A stretch of DNA of 64,000 bases from Stenotrophomonas maltophilia (GTDB lineage: Bacteria > Pseudomonadota > Gammaproteobacteria > Xanthomonadales > Xanthomonadaceae), in contig NZ_CP037858.1 in NCBI RefSeq assembly GCF_006974125.1, positions 992,001 through 1,056,000 on the forward strand, given 5' to 3'. The translations under genes were made by a program, and so were the position numbers. The notes beneath the pieces were generated by a model. The model had not been told where the DNA came from, made no database searches, and was given only the letters and a program-made list of their open reading frames with translations. Below are positions 55,353 through 64,000 of this stretch, one piece after another (within the stretch, counting starts at the first letter, position 1; each line of letters starts with the position of its first letter).

Positions 55353-57254
55353 TTACGCGCCCTCGGCGTGGAGCCGCTCGATGAAGGCCTGCAGGCTCAT
55401 GCTGCCCAGGTCTTCGCCAGAACGCGTACGCACCGCCACAGCCCCATTTTCCTTCTCGCGGTCACCAATGACCAGCAGGTAGGGCACGCGCTGCAACGTA
55501 TGCTCGCGGATTTTATAGCCGATCTTCTCGTTACGCAAATCCGAGCTGACGCGGAAGCCTTGCTCCGCAAGGGTTTTGGTCACGCCCGAGACGTAGTCGG
55601 CCTGGGCGTCGGTGATGTTGGCCACCACGACCTGGGTCGGCGCCAGCCAGGCCGGGAACTGGCCGGCATGGTGCTCGATCAGGATGCCCAGGAAGCGCTC
55701 CATCGAGCCAACAATGGCGCGGTGCAGCATGACCGGGTGCTTCTTCTGGCTGTTCTCGTCCACGTACTCGGCGCCCAGGCGGCCCGGCATCATGAAGTCG
55801 ACCTGCATCGTGCCCAGCTGCCAGGTACGGCCGATGGCGTCCTTCAGGTGGTACTCGATCTTCGGGCCGTAGAAGGCGCCCTCGCCCGGCAGCTCCTGCC
55901 ATTCCACGCCACAGGCGGTCAGCGCCGAGCGCAGCGCGCCTTCGGCCTTGTCCCAGGTGGCGTCGTCGCCCAGGCGCGATTCCGGGCGCAGGGCGATCTT
56001 GATCTGGATCTCGTCGAAACCGAAGTGCTGGTAGACCGCCAGCGCCTGCTGGTGGAACGCCGTCACTTCCGATTCGATCTGGCTCTCGGTGCAGAACACG
56101 TGGCCGTCGTCCTGGGTGAAACCACGCACGCGCAGGATGCCATGCAGCGCGCCGGACGGCTCGTTGCGGTGGCAGGAACCGAACTCACCGTAGCGGATCG
56201 GCAGGTCGCGGTAGCTGTGCAGGCCCTGGTTGAACACCTGGATGTGGCCCGGGCAGTTCATCGGCTTGACCGCGTAGGTGCGCTTCTCCGACTCGGTGAA
56301 GAACATGTTGTCCTGGTAGTTGTCCCAGTGGCCGGACTTCTTCCACAGGCTCACGTCCAGGATCTGCGGGCAGCGCACTTCGCCGTAGCCGCTGTTGCGG
56401 TAGACCTTGCGCATGTACTGCTCGACCACCTGCCACAGCGCCCAGCCCTTCGGATGCCAGAACACCAGGCCCGGCGCCTCTTCCTGCAGGTGGAACAGGT
56501 CCTGCTGCTTGCCGATGCGACGGTGGTCGCGCATTTCAGCTTCTTCGATGCGCTTGATGTACGCCTCAAGCTGCTTCTTGTCGGCCCAGGCGGTGCCGTA
56601 GATGCGCTGCAGCTGCTCGTTCTGCGCGTCGCCGCGCCAGTAGGCGCCGGAGATGCGGGTCAGCTTGAAGGCCTTCAGGAAGCGCGTGTTCGGCACGTGC
56701 GGGCCGCGGCACATGTCCACGTATTCCTGGTGGTAGTACATGCCCATCGCCTGGATGTCGTCGGACATGTCCTCGATCAGGCGCAGCTTGTAGTCCTCGC
56801 CGCGGGACTTGAAGATCTCGATCACTTCGGCGCGCGGCGTCATCTTCTTGATGACGTCGTAGTCCTGGGCGATCAGCTCACCCATGCGCTTCTCGATCGC
56901 GGCCATGTCGTCCGGGGTGAACGGGCGCTCGGAGTAGATGTCGTAATAGAAGCCTTCGGCGATCACCGGGCCGATCACCATCTTCACGTCCGGGTACAGC
57001 TGCTTGACGGCGTGGCCGACCAGGTGGGCGCAGGAGTGGCGGATGATCTCCACGCCCTCCTCGTCCTTGGCAGTGATGATGCGCAGGCTGGCATCGTGGT
57101 CGATGACGTCGCTGGCATCGACCAGCACGCCATCCACGGCACCGGCGATGGTGGCCTTGGCCAGGCCGGCGCCGATCGACTGGGCGACGTCCATGACGCT
57201 GACGGGGTTTTCGAATTCGCGGCGGCTGCCGTCGGGAAGAGTAATGTTGATCAT
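55353..57254 (-). CDS. thrS: Threonyl-tRNA synthetase
   Basis: A 633-residue class II synthetase. It has an N-terminal TGS domain (about 1-62), the editing domain with [10 protein letters not shown], the catalytic core with [10 protein letters not shown] (zinc-binding Cys), [22 protein letters not shown] motif 2 region, and a C-terminal anticodon-binding domain. It is the first gene of the translation operon, 64 bp before infC. The upstream leader has the form of a Thr-responsive attenuator. Confidence 0.97.
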   Translation of the reverse strand: MINITLPDGSRREFENPVSVMDVAQSIGAGLAKATIAGAVDGVLVDASDVIDHDASLRIITAKDEEGVEIIRHSCAHLVGHAVKQLYPDVKMVIGPVIAEGFYYDIYSERPFTPDDMAAIEKRMGELIAQDYDVIKKMTPRAEVIEIFKSRGEDYKLRLIEDMSDDIQAMGMYYHQEYVDMCRGPHVPNTRFLKAFKLTRISGAYWRGDAQNEQLQRIYGTAWADKKQLEAYIKRIEEAEMRDHRRIGKQQDLFHLQEEAPGLVFWHPKGWALWQVVEQYMRKVYRNSGYGEVRCPQILDVSLWKKSGHWDNYQDNMFFTESEKRTYAVKPMNCPGHIQVFNQGLHSYRDLPIRYGEFGSCHRNEPSGALHGILRVRGFTQDDGHVFCTESQIESEVTAFHQQALAVYQHFGFDEIQIKIALRPESRLGDDATWDKAEGALRSALTACGVEWQELPGEGAFYGPKIEYHLKDAIGRTWQLGTMQVDFMMPGRLGAEYVDENSQKKHPVMLHRAIVGSMERFLGILIEHHAGQFPAWLAPTQVVVANITDAQADYVSGVTKTLAEQGFRVSSDLRNEKIGYKIREHTLQRVPYLLVIGDREKENGAVAVRTRSGEDLGSMSLQAFIERLHAEGA

Positions 57255-57321
57255 CGCAGTGGCTTCGTGCGGGGCCCGCGGGGCGGGCTGGAAAGCGTTC
57301 CCGGGGCGGCGCCCGGGCAAT

Positions 57322-57357
57322 AAAAAAGCGCCGCGAGGGCGCCTGGAACACAGGGCC
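57322..57357 (-). promoter_or_regulatory. Attenuator of thrS: terminator and competing hairpin
   Basis: On the bottom strand, GCGCC/GGCGC arms (57328-57342) followed by TTTTTT form a terminator 68 bp before the thrS ATG. An alternative stem GGC-CCTG/CAGG-c-GCC (57338-57357) uses the terminator's 5' arm, so the two cannot form together. Confidence 0.7.
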
Positions 57358-57369
57358 TTCGGGGGCAGG

Positions 57370-57396
57370 TCAACAGTGGGCGGTGGTAGTGCTCAT
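57370..57396 (-). CDS. Putative thrS leader peptide MSTTTAHC
   Basis: An 8-residue ORF (ATG to TGA) in the thrS leader has three adjacent Thr codons, ACT ACC ACC, in a run of eight. It ends 13 bases before the alternative hairpin and about 28 before the terminator. A ribosome waiting at these codons for Thr-tRNA could change which hairpin forms. Its Shine-Dalgarno is weak. Confidence 0.6.
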   Translation of the reverse strand: MSTTTAHC

Positions 57397-57456
57397 GTCA
57401 CACGCTCGGCCGGCGCTGGGCGCGGGCCACCTTGTTCCAGTCAGGGTTCGGCGATG

Positions 57457-57485
57457 ATCTTAAACCAGTGCACGGGAAAGCCCAA
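57457..57485 (-). promoter_or_regulatory. Promoter of the thrS operon
   Basis: On the bottom strand TTGGGC (57485-57480) and TAAGAT (57462-57457) are 17 bp apart, putting the start near 57450 and giving a leader of about 195 nt. Confidence 0.6.
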
Positions 57486-57531
57486 GGCCCACCGTACGGT
57501 CCCCTGAATGGGTCTCGCTGGCGGCGTGAAA

Positions 57532-57550
57532 TTGCAATGATTACCATGTC
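57532..57550 (+). promoter_or_regulatory. Fur-box-like sequence upstream of the iron-uptake trio
   Basis: TTGCAATGATTACCATGTC keeps the core AATGATxAxCAT of the Fur consensus (10 of 12 core positions). It lies about 135 bp before the first gene of the DUF3325-DUF3649-PepSY operon. Confidence 0.35.
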
Positions 57551-57683
57551 GGCGCAGGCCGCCCCGTGCCAGCCTGCCCGCTTTCCCCCAGGACCCCGTG
57601 ATGCGCCACCCGCTCCGACCGGCTCCCGCCGGCCCCGCCCGTGCCCCGCGTTCGCCGGCCCGCTGCCGCGCCGGCCGCCCGCG

Positions 57684-57980
57684 ATGATCACCGTCGGCCT
57701 TTCCACGCTCGGCTTCTGCAGCCTGGGCATGCTGGCAGCGATGTTCTCGGCGCTGGCCTTCTATGCCGCCTCGCCGCACTGCCGCTGGCCGCGCCTGCGC
57801 CGCGCCGGCCGCCTGGGCCGCCAGATCGGCCTGGTCGCCGCTGCCGCCGCGCTGTGGCTGTGGATGGCCGAGCTCGGCTTTGCCGCAGGCCTGGTGGCGA
57901 TGCTGTGCACCTGGATGCTGGCCGCCATGCTGCTACCGGCGCTGGCCGCCTGGCACCGTCCCGGCCCGGAGTCGCCCTGA
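57684..57980 (+). CDS. DUF3325-like small membrane protein
   Basis: A 98-residue protein with three predicted helices. Its length, context and the pattern around WMAELGFAAGLVAMLCTWML suggest DUF3325, found with DUF3649 and PepSY proteins in siderophore/iron uptake loci. The frame is open far upstream to 57432 but the upstream part is Pro/Arg-rich and unlike protein, so the ATG at 57684 is used. Confidence 0.7.
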   Translation: MITVGLSTLGFCSLGMLAAMFSALAFYAASPHCRWPRLRRAGRLGRQIGLVAAAAALWLWMAELGFAAGLVAMLCTWMLAAMLLPALAAWHRPGPESP

Positions 57981-58243
57981 TGTGGCCGCGCGCCTTCGCT
58001 GGCATCGTCGCCGGCTTCCTCCTCGCCGCGGCCGCGACCGGTCTGCTGGCATGGCTGCCGCCCGGCCCCTGGCAGCGGGCGCTGGTACCGACCCTGATCG
58101 CCTTCATCCCGCTGTGGATGCTGGCCGCCCTGTGGGCGTTCAGTTTCCGCAGCGCGCTGCGCGCCTGGCTGGTGCTGGCCGGCAGCGCCGCCGCCGGCTT
58201 CGCCGTGCTCGGGCTGCTGCGCCTGACCGGCGCAGTGCAATGA
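57980..58243 (+). CDS. DUF3649-like iron uptake membrane protein
   Basis: An 87-residue protein with three helices matching the DUF3649 layout (RAFAGIVAGFLLAAAATGLL, then LWMLAALWAFSFRSALRAWL). Its ATG shares one base with the preceding stop (TGATG), so translation is coupled. Confidence 0.75.
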   Translation: MWPRAFAGIVAGFLLAAAATGLLAWLPPGPWQRALVPTLIAFIPLWMLAALWAFSFRSALRAWLVLAGSAAAGFAVLGLLRLTGAVQ

Positions 58244-58253
58244 GACCCGCCCC

Positions 58254-59813
58254 ATGAAATTCAGCTCTCAGACCCTGCGCACGTTCACCACCCTGCACAC
58301 CTGGGTCGGCCTGGTGGCCGGCTTCGGCCTGTTCGTGGCCTTCTATGCCGGCGCGTTGACCCTGTTCCACCACGACCTGCCGCTGTGGCAGACGCCTGGC
58401 GCAGCCACCGCGCTGCCGGCCGGGCTGGACGATGCGCAGTACCTGCTGGAGGACGTGCTGGCCACACATCCGGAAGCCCGCCGCCACGTCGGCATGACCT
58501 TCCCCGGCGCCGACCATCCGCAACCTCTGGCGTACTGGCAGGCCGATGACGGCAGCTGGCGCTACGCCTGGCCGGGGCAGATCGCCGGCAGCCCCACACC
58601 ACCGCAGACCGGGCTGGCGGAACTGGTCAACGAGCTGCATTACAGCCTGGGCCTGCCGGTGGCCGGCATCTACGTGATGGGCATTGTCAGCCTGCTGTAT
58701 GGCATGGCGCTGCTGAGCGGCCTGGTGATCCATCTGCCGAAGCTGTTCGGTGACCTGTTCGCTCTGCGTCCGGGCCGCAACCTGAAGCAGCTGTGGCAGG
58801 ACGCGCACAACGTGATCGGCGTGCTGAGCCTGCCCTTCCACCTGATGTTCGCGGTGACCGGCGCCCTGCTCTGCCTGGTATTCGTGCAGATGGCCCTGCT
58901 CAACCCGCTGATCTTCGACGGCAAGGCCCTGCAGGCGGTGCCAACAGCAATGGACACCGCGCCGGTCCGGGAAGCCACCGGCATTCCGTCGCCGCCGGGC
59001 AGCCTGCGCGTGCTGCATGCGCGGGCGCTGGAAGTAGCGCGCGCGCAGGGCGTGACCAGCTTCGAGCCGGCCTACCTGAAGCTGGCCAACGCCGGCGACG
59101 CCAACGCCACCATCGAGATCACCGGTGAATCCACTGGCACGCTCGGCCCACTCGGCGCTGTGGCGCTGGACGTTGCCACCGGCAATGTACTGGCGACCCA
59201 GCTGCCGGGCCAGCGTGACGCCAACCACGCCACGCTCAGCGCCGCCTATGCGCTGCACTTCGGCGAGTTCGGCAACGGCGTGGTGGTCTGGCTGTATTTC
59301 CTGCTCGGCCTTGGCGGTGCCTTCCTGTTCTACTCCGGCAACCTGTTGTGGATCGAGTCGCGGCGCAAGCGACGCCAGCCGCAGCAGCCACGCGCCGGTG
59401 TGAACATGGCGCGGGCCACGGTCGGCGTGTGCATCGGCCTGTGCGTGGCGATCTCGGTGGCATTCGCCAGCGCGCTGGTGCTGGAACGGCTGGCACCGGC
59501 GGCGGTCGATCACGGCATCCGCTGGGCCTGCTTCGGCAGCTGGGCAGTCTGTGCGTTGTGGGCGGCATTGCGCCGCCCGGCACAGGCCGCACGCGAGCTG
59601 CTGTGGGCTGCGGCGATCAGCACCGCGCTGGTGCCGATCCTGCACGGCGCACTCAGTGGCGACTGGCTGTGGCGCGCCGCCGCGCAGGGCCATTGGCCGC
59701 TGTTCTGGATCGATGCCATCGCGCTGGCCATGGCCTTTGGCTTCGCCCGCCTGGCAGTCGCCAGCCAGCGTCGCGCCCGCAACGGCGATCCGAACAGCGT
59801 CTGGGCCAACTGA
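58254..59813 (+). CDS. PepSY-associated transmembrane protein, iron-uptake type
   Basis: A 519-residue inner membrane protein with an N-terminal helix (HTWVGLVAGFGLFVAFYAGAL), conserved membrane His residues (HH near 39, HY near 130, H in AHNVIGVLSLPFH), PepSY-like periplasmic segments and several C-terminal helices. Related proteins (FoxB/FpvG/PiuB-like) act in ferrisiderophore reduction. It is the last gene of a coupled three-gene operon. Confidence 0.88.
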   Translation: MKFSSQTLRTFTTLHTWVGLVAGFGLFVAFYAGALTLFHHDLPLWQTPGAATALPAGLDDAQYLLEDVLATHPEARRHVGMTFPGADHPQPLAYWQADDGSWRYAWPGQIAGSPTPPQTGLAELVNELHYSLGLPVAGIYVMGIVSLLYGMALLSGLVIHLPKLFGDLFALRPGRNLKQLWQDAHNVIGVLSLPFHLMFAVTGALLCLVFVQMALLNPLIFDGKALQAVPTAMDTAPVREATGIPSPPGSLRVLHARALEVARAQGVTSFEPAYLKLANAGDANATIEITGESTGTLGPLGAVALDVATGNVLATQLPGQRDANHATLSAAYALHFGEFGNGVVVWLYFLLGLGGAFLFYSGNLLWIESRRKRRQPQQPRAGVNMARATVGVCIGLCVAISVAFASALVLERLAPAAVDHGIRWACFGSWAVCALWAALRRPAQAARELLWAAAISTALVPILHGALSGDWLWRAAAQGHWPLFWIDAIALAMAFGFARLAVASQRRARNGDPNSVWAN

Positions 59814-59817
59814 GCCT

Positions 59818-59840
59818 TCGCCGGGTATGGCCCGGCGCTA
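59818..59840 (-). repeat. SMAG variant (ATAG tip) overlapping the VOC gene stop
   Basis: On the bottom strand, GATAG is followed by CGCCGGGCCATACCCGGCG. The TAG at 59838-59840 is the stop codon of the VOC gene. Confidence 0.75.
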
Positions 59841-60242
59841 TCGGAGCAGGTGCGCTTCGTCCGGGTAACGGCTGACTTCGATCAGGTTGCCATCCGGGTC
59901 GCGGAAGTACACCGATTCGATCGGACCCAGTGCGCCGGTGCGGGCCACCGGCCCTTCCTCCACCGCGACGGCCTGCGCCTGCAGGTGCGCCAGCACATCG
60001 GCCATGGCGGTAGGTGTGATCAGGCAGAGATCGGCGCTGCCCGGCGTGGGTTGCAGCGCATGCGGCTGCAGCGGGGCACTGGCCGGATGCAGGTTGATCT
60101 TCTGCCGGCCGAACTGCAGCGCGGTACGGCCGGCGCCGAAGCGCACGACCTGCATGCCGAGCACGCGCTGGTAGAAATCACAGCTGCGTTCGATGTCGGC
60201 CACGGTGAGGACCAGATGGTCCAGGCGTTCGAGATGGATCAT
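59838..60242 (-). CDS. VOC (glyoxalase/dioxygenase) superfamily protein
   Basis: A 134-residue metal-binding protein with two beta-alpha-beta-beta-beta modules. It has LERLDHLVLTVADIERSCDFY at the N-terminus and ESVYFRDPDGNLIEVSRY at the end, where candidate metal ligands are His 8, a mid-chain residue and Glu near 123. The reaction is unknown. Its start codon overlaps the 3' edge of a perfect hairpin (60241-60267). Confidence 0.88.
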   Translation of the reverse strand: MIHLERLDHLVLTVADIERSCDFYQRVLGMQVVRFGAGRTALQFGRQKINLHPASAPLQPHALQPTPGSADLCLITPTAMADVLAHLQAQAVAVEEGPVARTGALGPIESVYFRDPDGNLIEVSRYPDEAHLLR

Positions 60243-60267
60243 GCCCGCAGCGTAGCGCTGCGGGCAT
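60241..60267 (-). promoter_or_regulatory. 12-bp perfect hairpin at the VOC start codon
   Basis: ATGCCCGCAGCG and its complement enclose a 3-base loop. In the mRNA the hairpin's last two bases are the first two of the start codon, so the ribosome-binding region is buried. Confidence 0.5.
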
Positions 60268-60339
60268 TGCTTCGATGTGCGGGTTTGGGCCGATGACGTT
60301 GCGGCATCCGTCGGGCATGGCCCACCGCCAGCGGGTGGC

Positions 60340-61530
60340 TCAATCGCCGCCGCGTGCCTTCTGCCACGGGGCGAGCATGGCGTTGAGCAGGCTGGCCTGT
60401 TCGTCGTCGCCGGTCAGCTCCCACATGAACACGCCGGCCAGGCCTTGCTCGCGCGCGAACTGCGCACGCAGGCCGATCGAGCGCGGGTCCTCATAGCTGA
60501 TGAAGATCTTCTGCGCGGCGTTGTACAGCCACGGGCTCTGTGCCTGCGGCTGCCAGTGCTTCGTCCAGCCCGGCTGGTCGAGATAGCGCGCCTTGATCAC
60601 CCGCCAGTCGCCGGCATCGGCCGGTGCACTGTAGGCCTGGTACAGCCCATCCGGGGCGTCGCCGGTGACCTTGAAGCCGCGCCCGTAGAACGGCACGCCC
60701 AGCACCAGCTTGCCGGCCGGCACGCCGTGCTCGCGGTAGTACTGCACCGCGCCGGCCACGTTGTTCCAGCGCCGCAGCTCCGGTGCCAGTGGGTCGGCCG
60801 CCACCTCATGCAGCGGCGCGTTGAAGGTCGACACCGCCGAGAAGCCGGTGCCCATGTCGTAGCTCATCAGGTTGATGAAATCGAACACCTTGGCCAGCGC
60901 CGGCAGGTCGTAGCTGGCGGCCGGATCGTAGGGGCCATCGGTCTGCAGGCGACCGGCGGCCAGCGCGGCGGTCAGCAGCATCGGCTGCCCCGCCTTGCGA
61001 CCGCGCGCATCGAGTGCCACGCGGAACGCCTGCGCGAGCCGGGTCAGGTTGGCGCGATCCTGCGGACGGTGCGCCAGCTCCCTGGGGCCGCCACTGACCG
61101 GGAACTCCCAGTCGATATCCACCCCATCAAAGCTGCCGGCGTGGCGATCGAAGAACAGCGCCATGCACGAATCCACCAACCGTTTGCGGCTGGCCTCGGT
61201 CAGCGCTGCATCGGAGAATCCACCTGCGCCCCATCCGCCGATTGAGATCAGCGTGCGCAGGTGCGGGTGCGCCTTCTTCAGCTCGGCCAGCGCAGCGAAA
61301 TTCTTCGGCGCTTCGGCACCGATCGTGCAGCGCCCGTCCTCGATGGTCGAGAACGCGTAGAACAGGTGGGTGAGGCGCTCGGCCGGAATGCTCGACACCG
61401 GGTAGCGCTCGGCCGAACCACCGGGGTAGTAGGCACCGAAGATCGGTGGCTGCGCGGGCGCCGCATGCACGGCAATGGGCAAGGCACCGGCAATCAGCAC
61501 GGCAAGGACAGCCACGGTCTGGCGGAACAT
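60340..61530 (-). CDS. GH18 family chitinase
   Basis: A secreted 396-residue glycosidase. It has a signal peptide (1-23) and a GH18 TIM barrel with the catalytic DGVDIDWE (135-142, acid E142), SIGGWG (96-101) and LMSYDMGT motifs. It lacks carbohydrate-binding modules, so it probably acts on soluble chitooligosaccharides or fungal/bacterial wall fragments. Confidence 0.93.
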   Translation of the reverse strand: MFRQTVAVLAVLIAGALPIAVHAAPAQPPIFGAYYPGGSAERYPVSSIPAERLTHLFYAFSTIEDGRCTIGAEAPKNFAALAELKKAHPHLRTLISIGGWGAGGFSDAALTEASRKRLVDSCMALFFDRHAGSFDGVDIDWEFPVSGGPRELAHRPQDRANLTRLAQAFRVALDARGRKAGQPMLLTAALAAGRLQTDGPYDPAASYDLPALAKVFDFINLMSYDMGTGFSAVSTFNAPLHEVAADPLAPELRRWNNVAGAVQYYREHGVPAGKLVLGVPFYGRGFKVTGDAPDGLYQAYSAPADAGDWRVIKARYLDQPGWTKHWQPQAQSPWLYNAAQKIFISYEDPRSIGLRAQFAREQGLAGVFMWELTGDDEQASLLNAMLAPWQKARGGD

Positions 61531-61746
61531 GGGATCTCCCGGTTCGAAGGCGCAGCCACGTTAGCAAACCGATGAGGCCGTGGGACCGATGTCGTGGCAT
61601 GTCGTCCTGTGGACAGCAACGATCGGCCAGAGGGCGACAACGTGGCAGTCATGCCGCTGCCATCATGCATTGCAGCAGGACACGCACCGACGCAGCGCAC
61701 CGGCTCCCCTGCATCGGCTATGGTGGCCGCGGATCTTCAACCGCAC

Positions 61747-62751
61747 ATGGACATGAGCACCGATCACGACACCACTCCCGACGGCGACCTGCAGGACGGC
61801 GCATCCCTCGACGAACACCAGATACTGGAAGCGCGCGCCTACGACGCATTCCACGAAGGCGACCTGCCGCAGGCGGTGGAGCTGTTCGGCGAACTGATCG
61901 CCATCGCTCCCGAGGTGCCTTACCTGCACTACATGCGCGGGCTGGCGCACAAGTACCTGCGCAACTGGCCGGCGTCGCTGCAGGACAACCTCCAATCGGA
62001 GCAGCTGCGCGGGGAATTCGATGTCGCCACCGCGTGGAATGCCGGAATCGCGGCCACCGGCATGGCGGACTGGGCCGAAGCACGACGCCAGTGGACCCGC
62101 TGTGGCATCACCCTGCCCGAGGGCGAAGGCCCGATCGAGGGCAACTTCGGCGTGGCCTGCATGCGCCTGGCGCCGTGGTCCGGCGCCGAAGTGGTGTACA
62201 TGAGCCGCATTGATCCGGCGCGTGCACGCATCGACAACGTACCGCTGCCCGAAAGCGGCTTCCGCTTCGGCGACATCGTGCTGCATGACGGCGCATCGAC
62301 CGGCCGCCGTACGTACGGCGAACACGAGGTGCCGGTGTTCAATGCACTGCAGCGCCTGCAGTCATCGGACATGGCGACCTTCACCGTGTTCGTGCAGTGC
62401 GATTCAGCCGACGACATCACTGCCCTGGGGGCCATGAACCTGCCCGGCATCGGCATGGTCGAGGACTGGACCGCGACCGTGCGCCGGCTGTGCCGCCGCT
62501 GCAGCTATGGCACCCCGCATCGGCATGACGACGAGGCCGGGAACGATGACGACGGTGGCTGGAGGCGCGAGCGCGACCTGGGCATCGCCGCGCAGGGCCG
62601 GGCCGCGGTGGAGACGCTGCTGGCGACGTGGACCGCGGCGGGAGCGGGGCGCGTGCTGGAAGCCATCGAACAGCGCGAGCATCCATTGAGTGCCCCCGAG
62701 CCGGGCCAGGTGTGGTGGCTGGGGGAGGAGGAAGACGGCGCGCAGGTGTAA
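61747..62751 (+). CDS. Tetratricopeptide-type protein
   Basis: A 334-residue acidic cytoplasmic protein. Residues about 25-130 form TPR-like helices (AYDAFHEGDLPQAVELFGELI, then APEVPYLHYMRGLAHKYL). The C-terminal half is a mixed domain with a CxxC-like RLCRRCSYG stretch followed by a His/Asp-rich loop. I cannot name the family. The ATG at 61747 is chosen; an in-frame ATG at 61720 would add nine residues. Confidence 0.7.
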   Translation: MDMSTDHDTTPDGDLQDGASLDEHQILEARAYDAFHEGDLPQAVELFGELIAIAPEVPYLHYMRGLAHKYLRNWPASLQDNLQSEQLRGEFDVATAWNAGIAATGMADWAEARRQWTRCGITLPEGEGPIEGNFGVACMRLAPWSGAEVVYMSRIDPARARIDNVPLPESGFRFGDIVLHDGASTGRRTYGEHEVPVFNALQRLQSSDMATFTVFVQCDSADDITALGAMNLPGIGMVEDWTATVRRLCRRCSYGTPHRHDDEAGNDDDGGWRRERDLGIAAQGRAAVETLLATWTAAGAGRVLEAIEQREHPLSAPEPGQVWWLGEEEDGAQV

Positions 62752-62787
62752 GGACCAACCGTCCTCCGCCACAGGATCGCGGGCAAA

Positions 62788-62815
62788 GAAAAAGCGGGCC
62801 GAAGCCCGCTTTTTC
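62788..62815. terminator. Bidirectional terminator between the TPR gene and pnp
   Basis: AAAAAGCGGGC and its complement enclose CGAA, giving T runs both ways. A second 9-bp hairpin (GTGAGGACC/GGTCCTCAC, 62828-62848) sits nearer pnp. Confidence 0.85.
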
Positions 62816-62872
62816 ATCTGCGAAGGTGTGAGGACCAACGGTCCTCACCCGCCGCACAATCGGCAGTACCGA

Positions 62873-64000
62873 TTATTCGGCGCTGACGGCGTCGCCTTCT
62901 TCCACGGCCTTCATCGACAGGCGGATACGGCCCTGCTTGTCGACTTCCAGCACCTTGACCTTGACCACATCGCCTTCCTTCAGCACGTCGCCGACCTTCT
63001 CGACGCGGTCGCTGGAGATCTGCGACACGTGGACCAGGCCGTCCTTGCCCGGCAGGATGGTGACGAACGCACCGAAGTCCATGATCTTGGCGACCTTGCC
63101 TTCGTAGATGCGGCCCGGCTCGACGTCCGAGGTGATCTGCTCGATGCGGGCCTTGGCGGCCTGGGCAGCGATGGCGTTGACCGAAGCGATGACGATGGTG
63201 CCGTCATCCTGGATGTCGATCTGGGTGCCGGTTTCCTTGGTGATGGCCTGGATGGTCGAACCACCCTTGCCGATCACTTCGCGGATCTTGTCCGGGTGGA
63301 TCTTGATGGTCAGCAGGCGCGGCGCGTAGTCCGACAGCTCTTCACGCGGAGCGGTCAGGCCGTGGGCCATTTCGCCCAGGATGTGCAGACGGCCAGCCTT
63401 GGCCTGCTGCAGAGCCTGCTTCATGATCTCTTCGGTGATGCCTTCGATCTTGATATCCATCTGCAGGGCAGAGATGCCCTCAGCGGTACCGGCCACCTTG
63501 AAGTCCATGTCGCCCAGGTGATCCTCGTCACCCAGAATGTCGGACAGGACGACGAAGCGCTCGCCTTCCTTGACCAGGCCCATGGCGATACCGGCAACCG
63601 GCGCCTTCACCGGCACGCCGGCGTCCATCAGGGCCAGCGAGGAACCGCAGACCGAGGCCATCGACGAGGAACCGTTCGACTCGGTGATTTCCGAGACGAC
63701 GCGGATGGTGTACGGGAAGGCTTCCAGCGACGGCATGACAGCCAGCACGCCGCGCTTGGCCAGGCGACCGTGGCCGATTTCGCGGCGCTTCGGGCCCATC
63801 ATGCGGCCGCACTCACCCACCGAGAACGGGGGGAAGTTGTAGTGGAACAGGAAGTTTTCCTTGTACTCACCGGCAACGGCGTCGATGACCTGGCCGTCAC
63901 GGGCAGTGCCCAGGGTGATGGTCACGATGGCCTGGGTTTCGCCGCGGGTGAACAGCGAGGAACCGTGGGTACGCGGCAGCACGCCGGTCTTCACGGCGAT
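62873..64000 (-). CDS. pnp: Polynucleotide phosphorylase, 3' part
   Basis: The last 375 or so codons of PNPase, the phosphorolytic 3'-5' RNA exonuclease of the degradosome. Visible are the second RNase PH core, the KH domain ([17 protein letters not shown]) and the S1 domain ([18 protein letters not shown]). The reading frame continues past the right edge, so the start is outside the window. Confidence 0.97.
   Translation of the reverse strand: MAVKTGVLPRTHGSSLFTRGETQAIVTITLGTARDGQVIDAVAGEYKENFLFHYNFPPFSVGECGRMMGPKRREIGHGRLAKRGVLAVMPSLEAFPYTIRVVSEITESNGSSSMASVCGSSLALMDAGVPVKAPVAGIAMGLVKEGERFVVLSDILGDEDHLGDMDFKVAGTAEGISALQMDIKIEGITEEIMKQALQQAKAGRLHILGEMAHGLTAPREELSDYAPRLLTIKIHPDKIREVIGKGGSTIQAITKETGTQIDIQDDGTIVIASVNAIAAQAAKARIEQITSDVEPGRIYEGKVAKIMDFGAFVTILPGKDGLVHVSQISSDRVEKVGDVLKEGDVVKVKVLEVDKQGRIRLSMKAVEEGDAVSAE

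Overview
This window is chromosomal DNA of a Stenotrophomonas maltophilia-type bacterium (Xanthomonadales). The evidence is a GC content in the mid-to-upper 60s, the gene order thrS-infC-rpmI-rplT-pheS-pheT-ihfA-merR-tRNA-Pro, xanthomonad-type products (DUF3011, GumN/TraB family, DUF4034), and more than ten copies of the short GTAG-tipped palindromes known as SMAG repeats. No phage, plasmid, IS transposase, CRISPR array or secretion island is visible, so this is mainly core chromosome with some accessory genes and repeat-filled gaps. Layout, left to right. 1-4 kb: a truncated membrane diguanylate cyclase translationally coupled to a PhnD-like binding protein, then trmJ and suhB. 4-5 kb: a repeat-rich gap and a GC-poor unknown gene. 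5-9.5 kb: htpX, gluQ, an acetoacetyl-CoA reductase with phaR, and a TraB/GumN protein. 9.5-18.5 kb: DUF1684 lipoprotein, mutL, amiC, tsaE, nnrD, queG and xseA. 18.5-19 kb: a cluster of nested palindromic repeats. 19-25 kb: M48 protease, formylglycine-enzyme-like lipoprotein, rnd, DUF4034/Sel1 protein. 25-31.5 kb: an accessory uptake and degradation cluster (TonB-dependent receptor, TetR regulator, xylose-isomerase-like protein, epoxide-hydrolase-like protein, HSL-type esterase) with a clear promoter/operator. 31.5-39 kb: tRNA-Ala, small lipoproteins, SDR, Ada-like repair regulator, CurA-like reductase, two identical tRNA-Phe genes, lipocalin, LEA14-like lipoprotein and a large acyl-CoA dehydrogenase. 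39-42 kb: a second repeat cluster, an HNH endonuclease and dxs. 42-49.4 kb: many small proteins, including paralogous pairs (DUF3011; 67-68 aa proteins), a TetR-SMR efflux pair, LysE exporter, aspartate/glutamate racemase and GNAT. 49.4-57.5 kb: the translation operon, running leftwards from a regulated thrS leader. 57.6-64 kb: an iron-uptake-type trio (DUF3325, DUF3649, PepSY), VOC protein, GH18 chitinase, TPR protein and the 3' part of pnp. How the parts work together: the translation operon couples two aminoacyl-tRNA synthetases, IF3, two ribosomal proteins and IHF-alpha. Its leader carries a promoter, an eight-residue peptide with three consecutive Thr codons, and a terminator that competes with an alternative hairpin, which is the layout of a threonine attenuator. 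The 25-31 kb cluster looks like a substrate-induced import and hydrolysis pathway of unknown substrate. mutL carries a 12-G run in its ATPase region, a possible mutator switch. The repeats at 18.5-19 kb and 39 kb share an element whose central hairpin has changed on both sides of the stem together, which suggests the fold itself is maintained.
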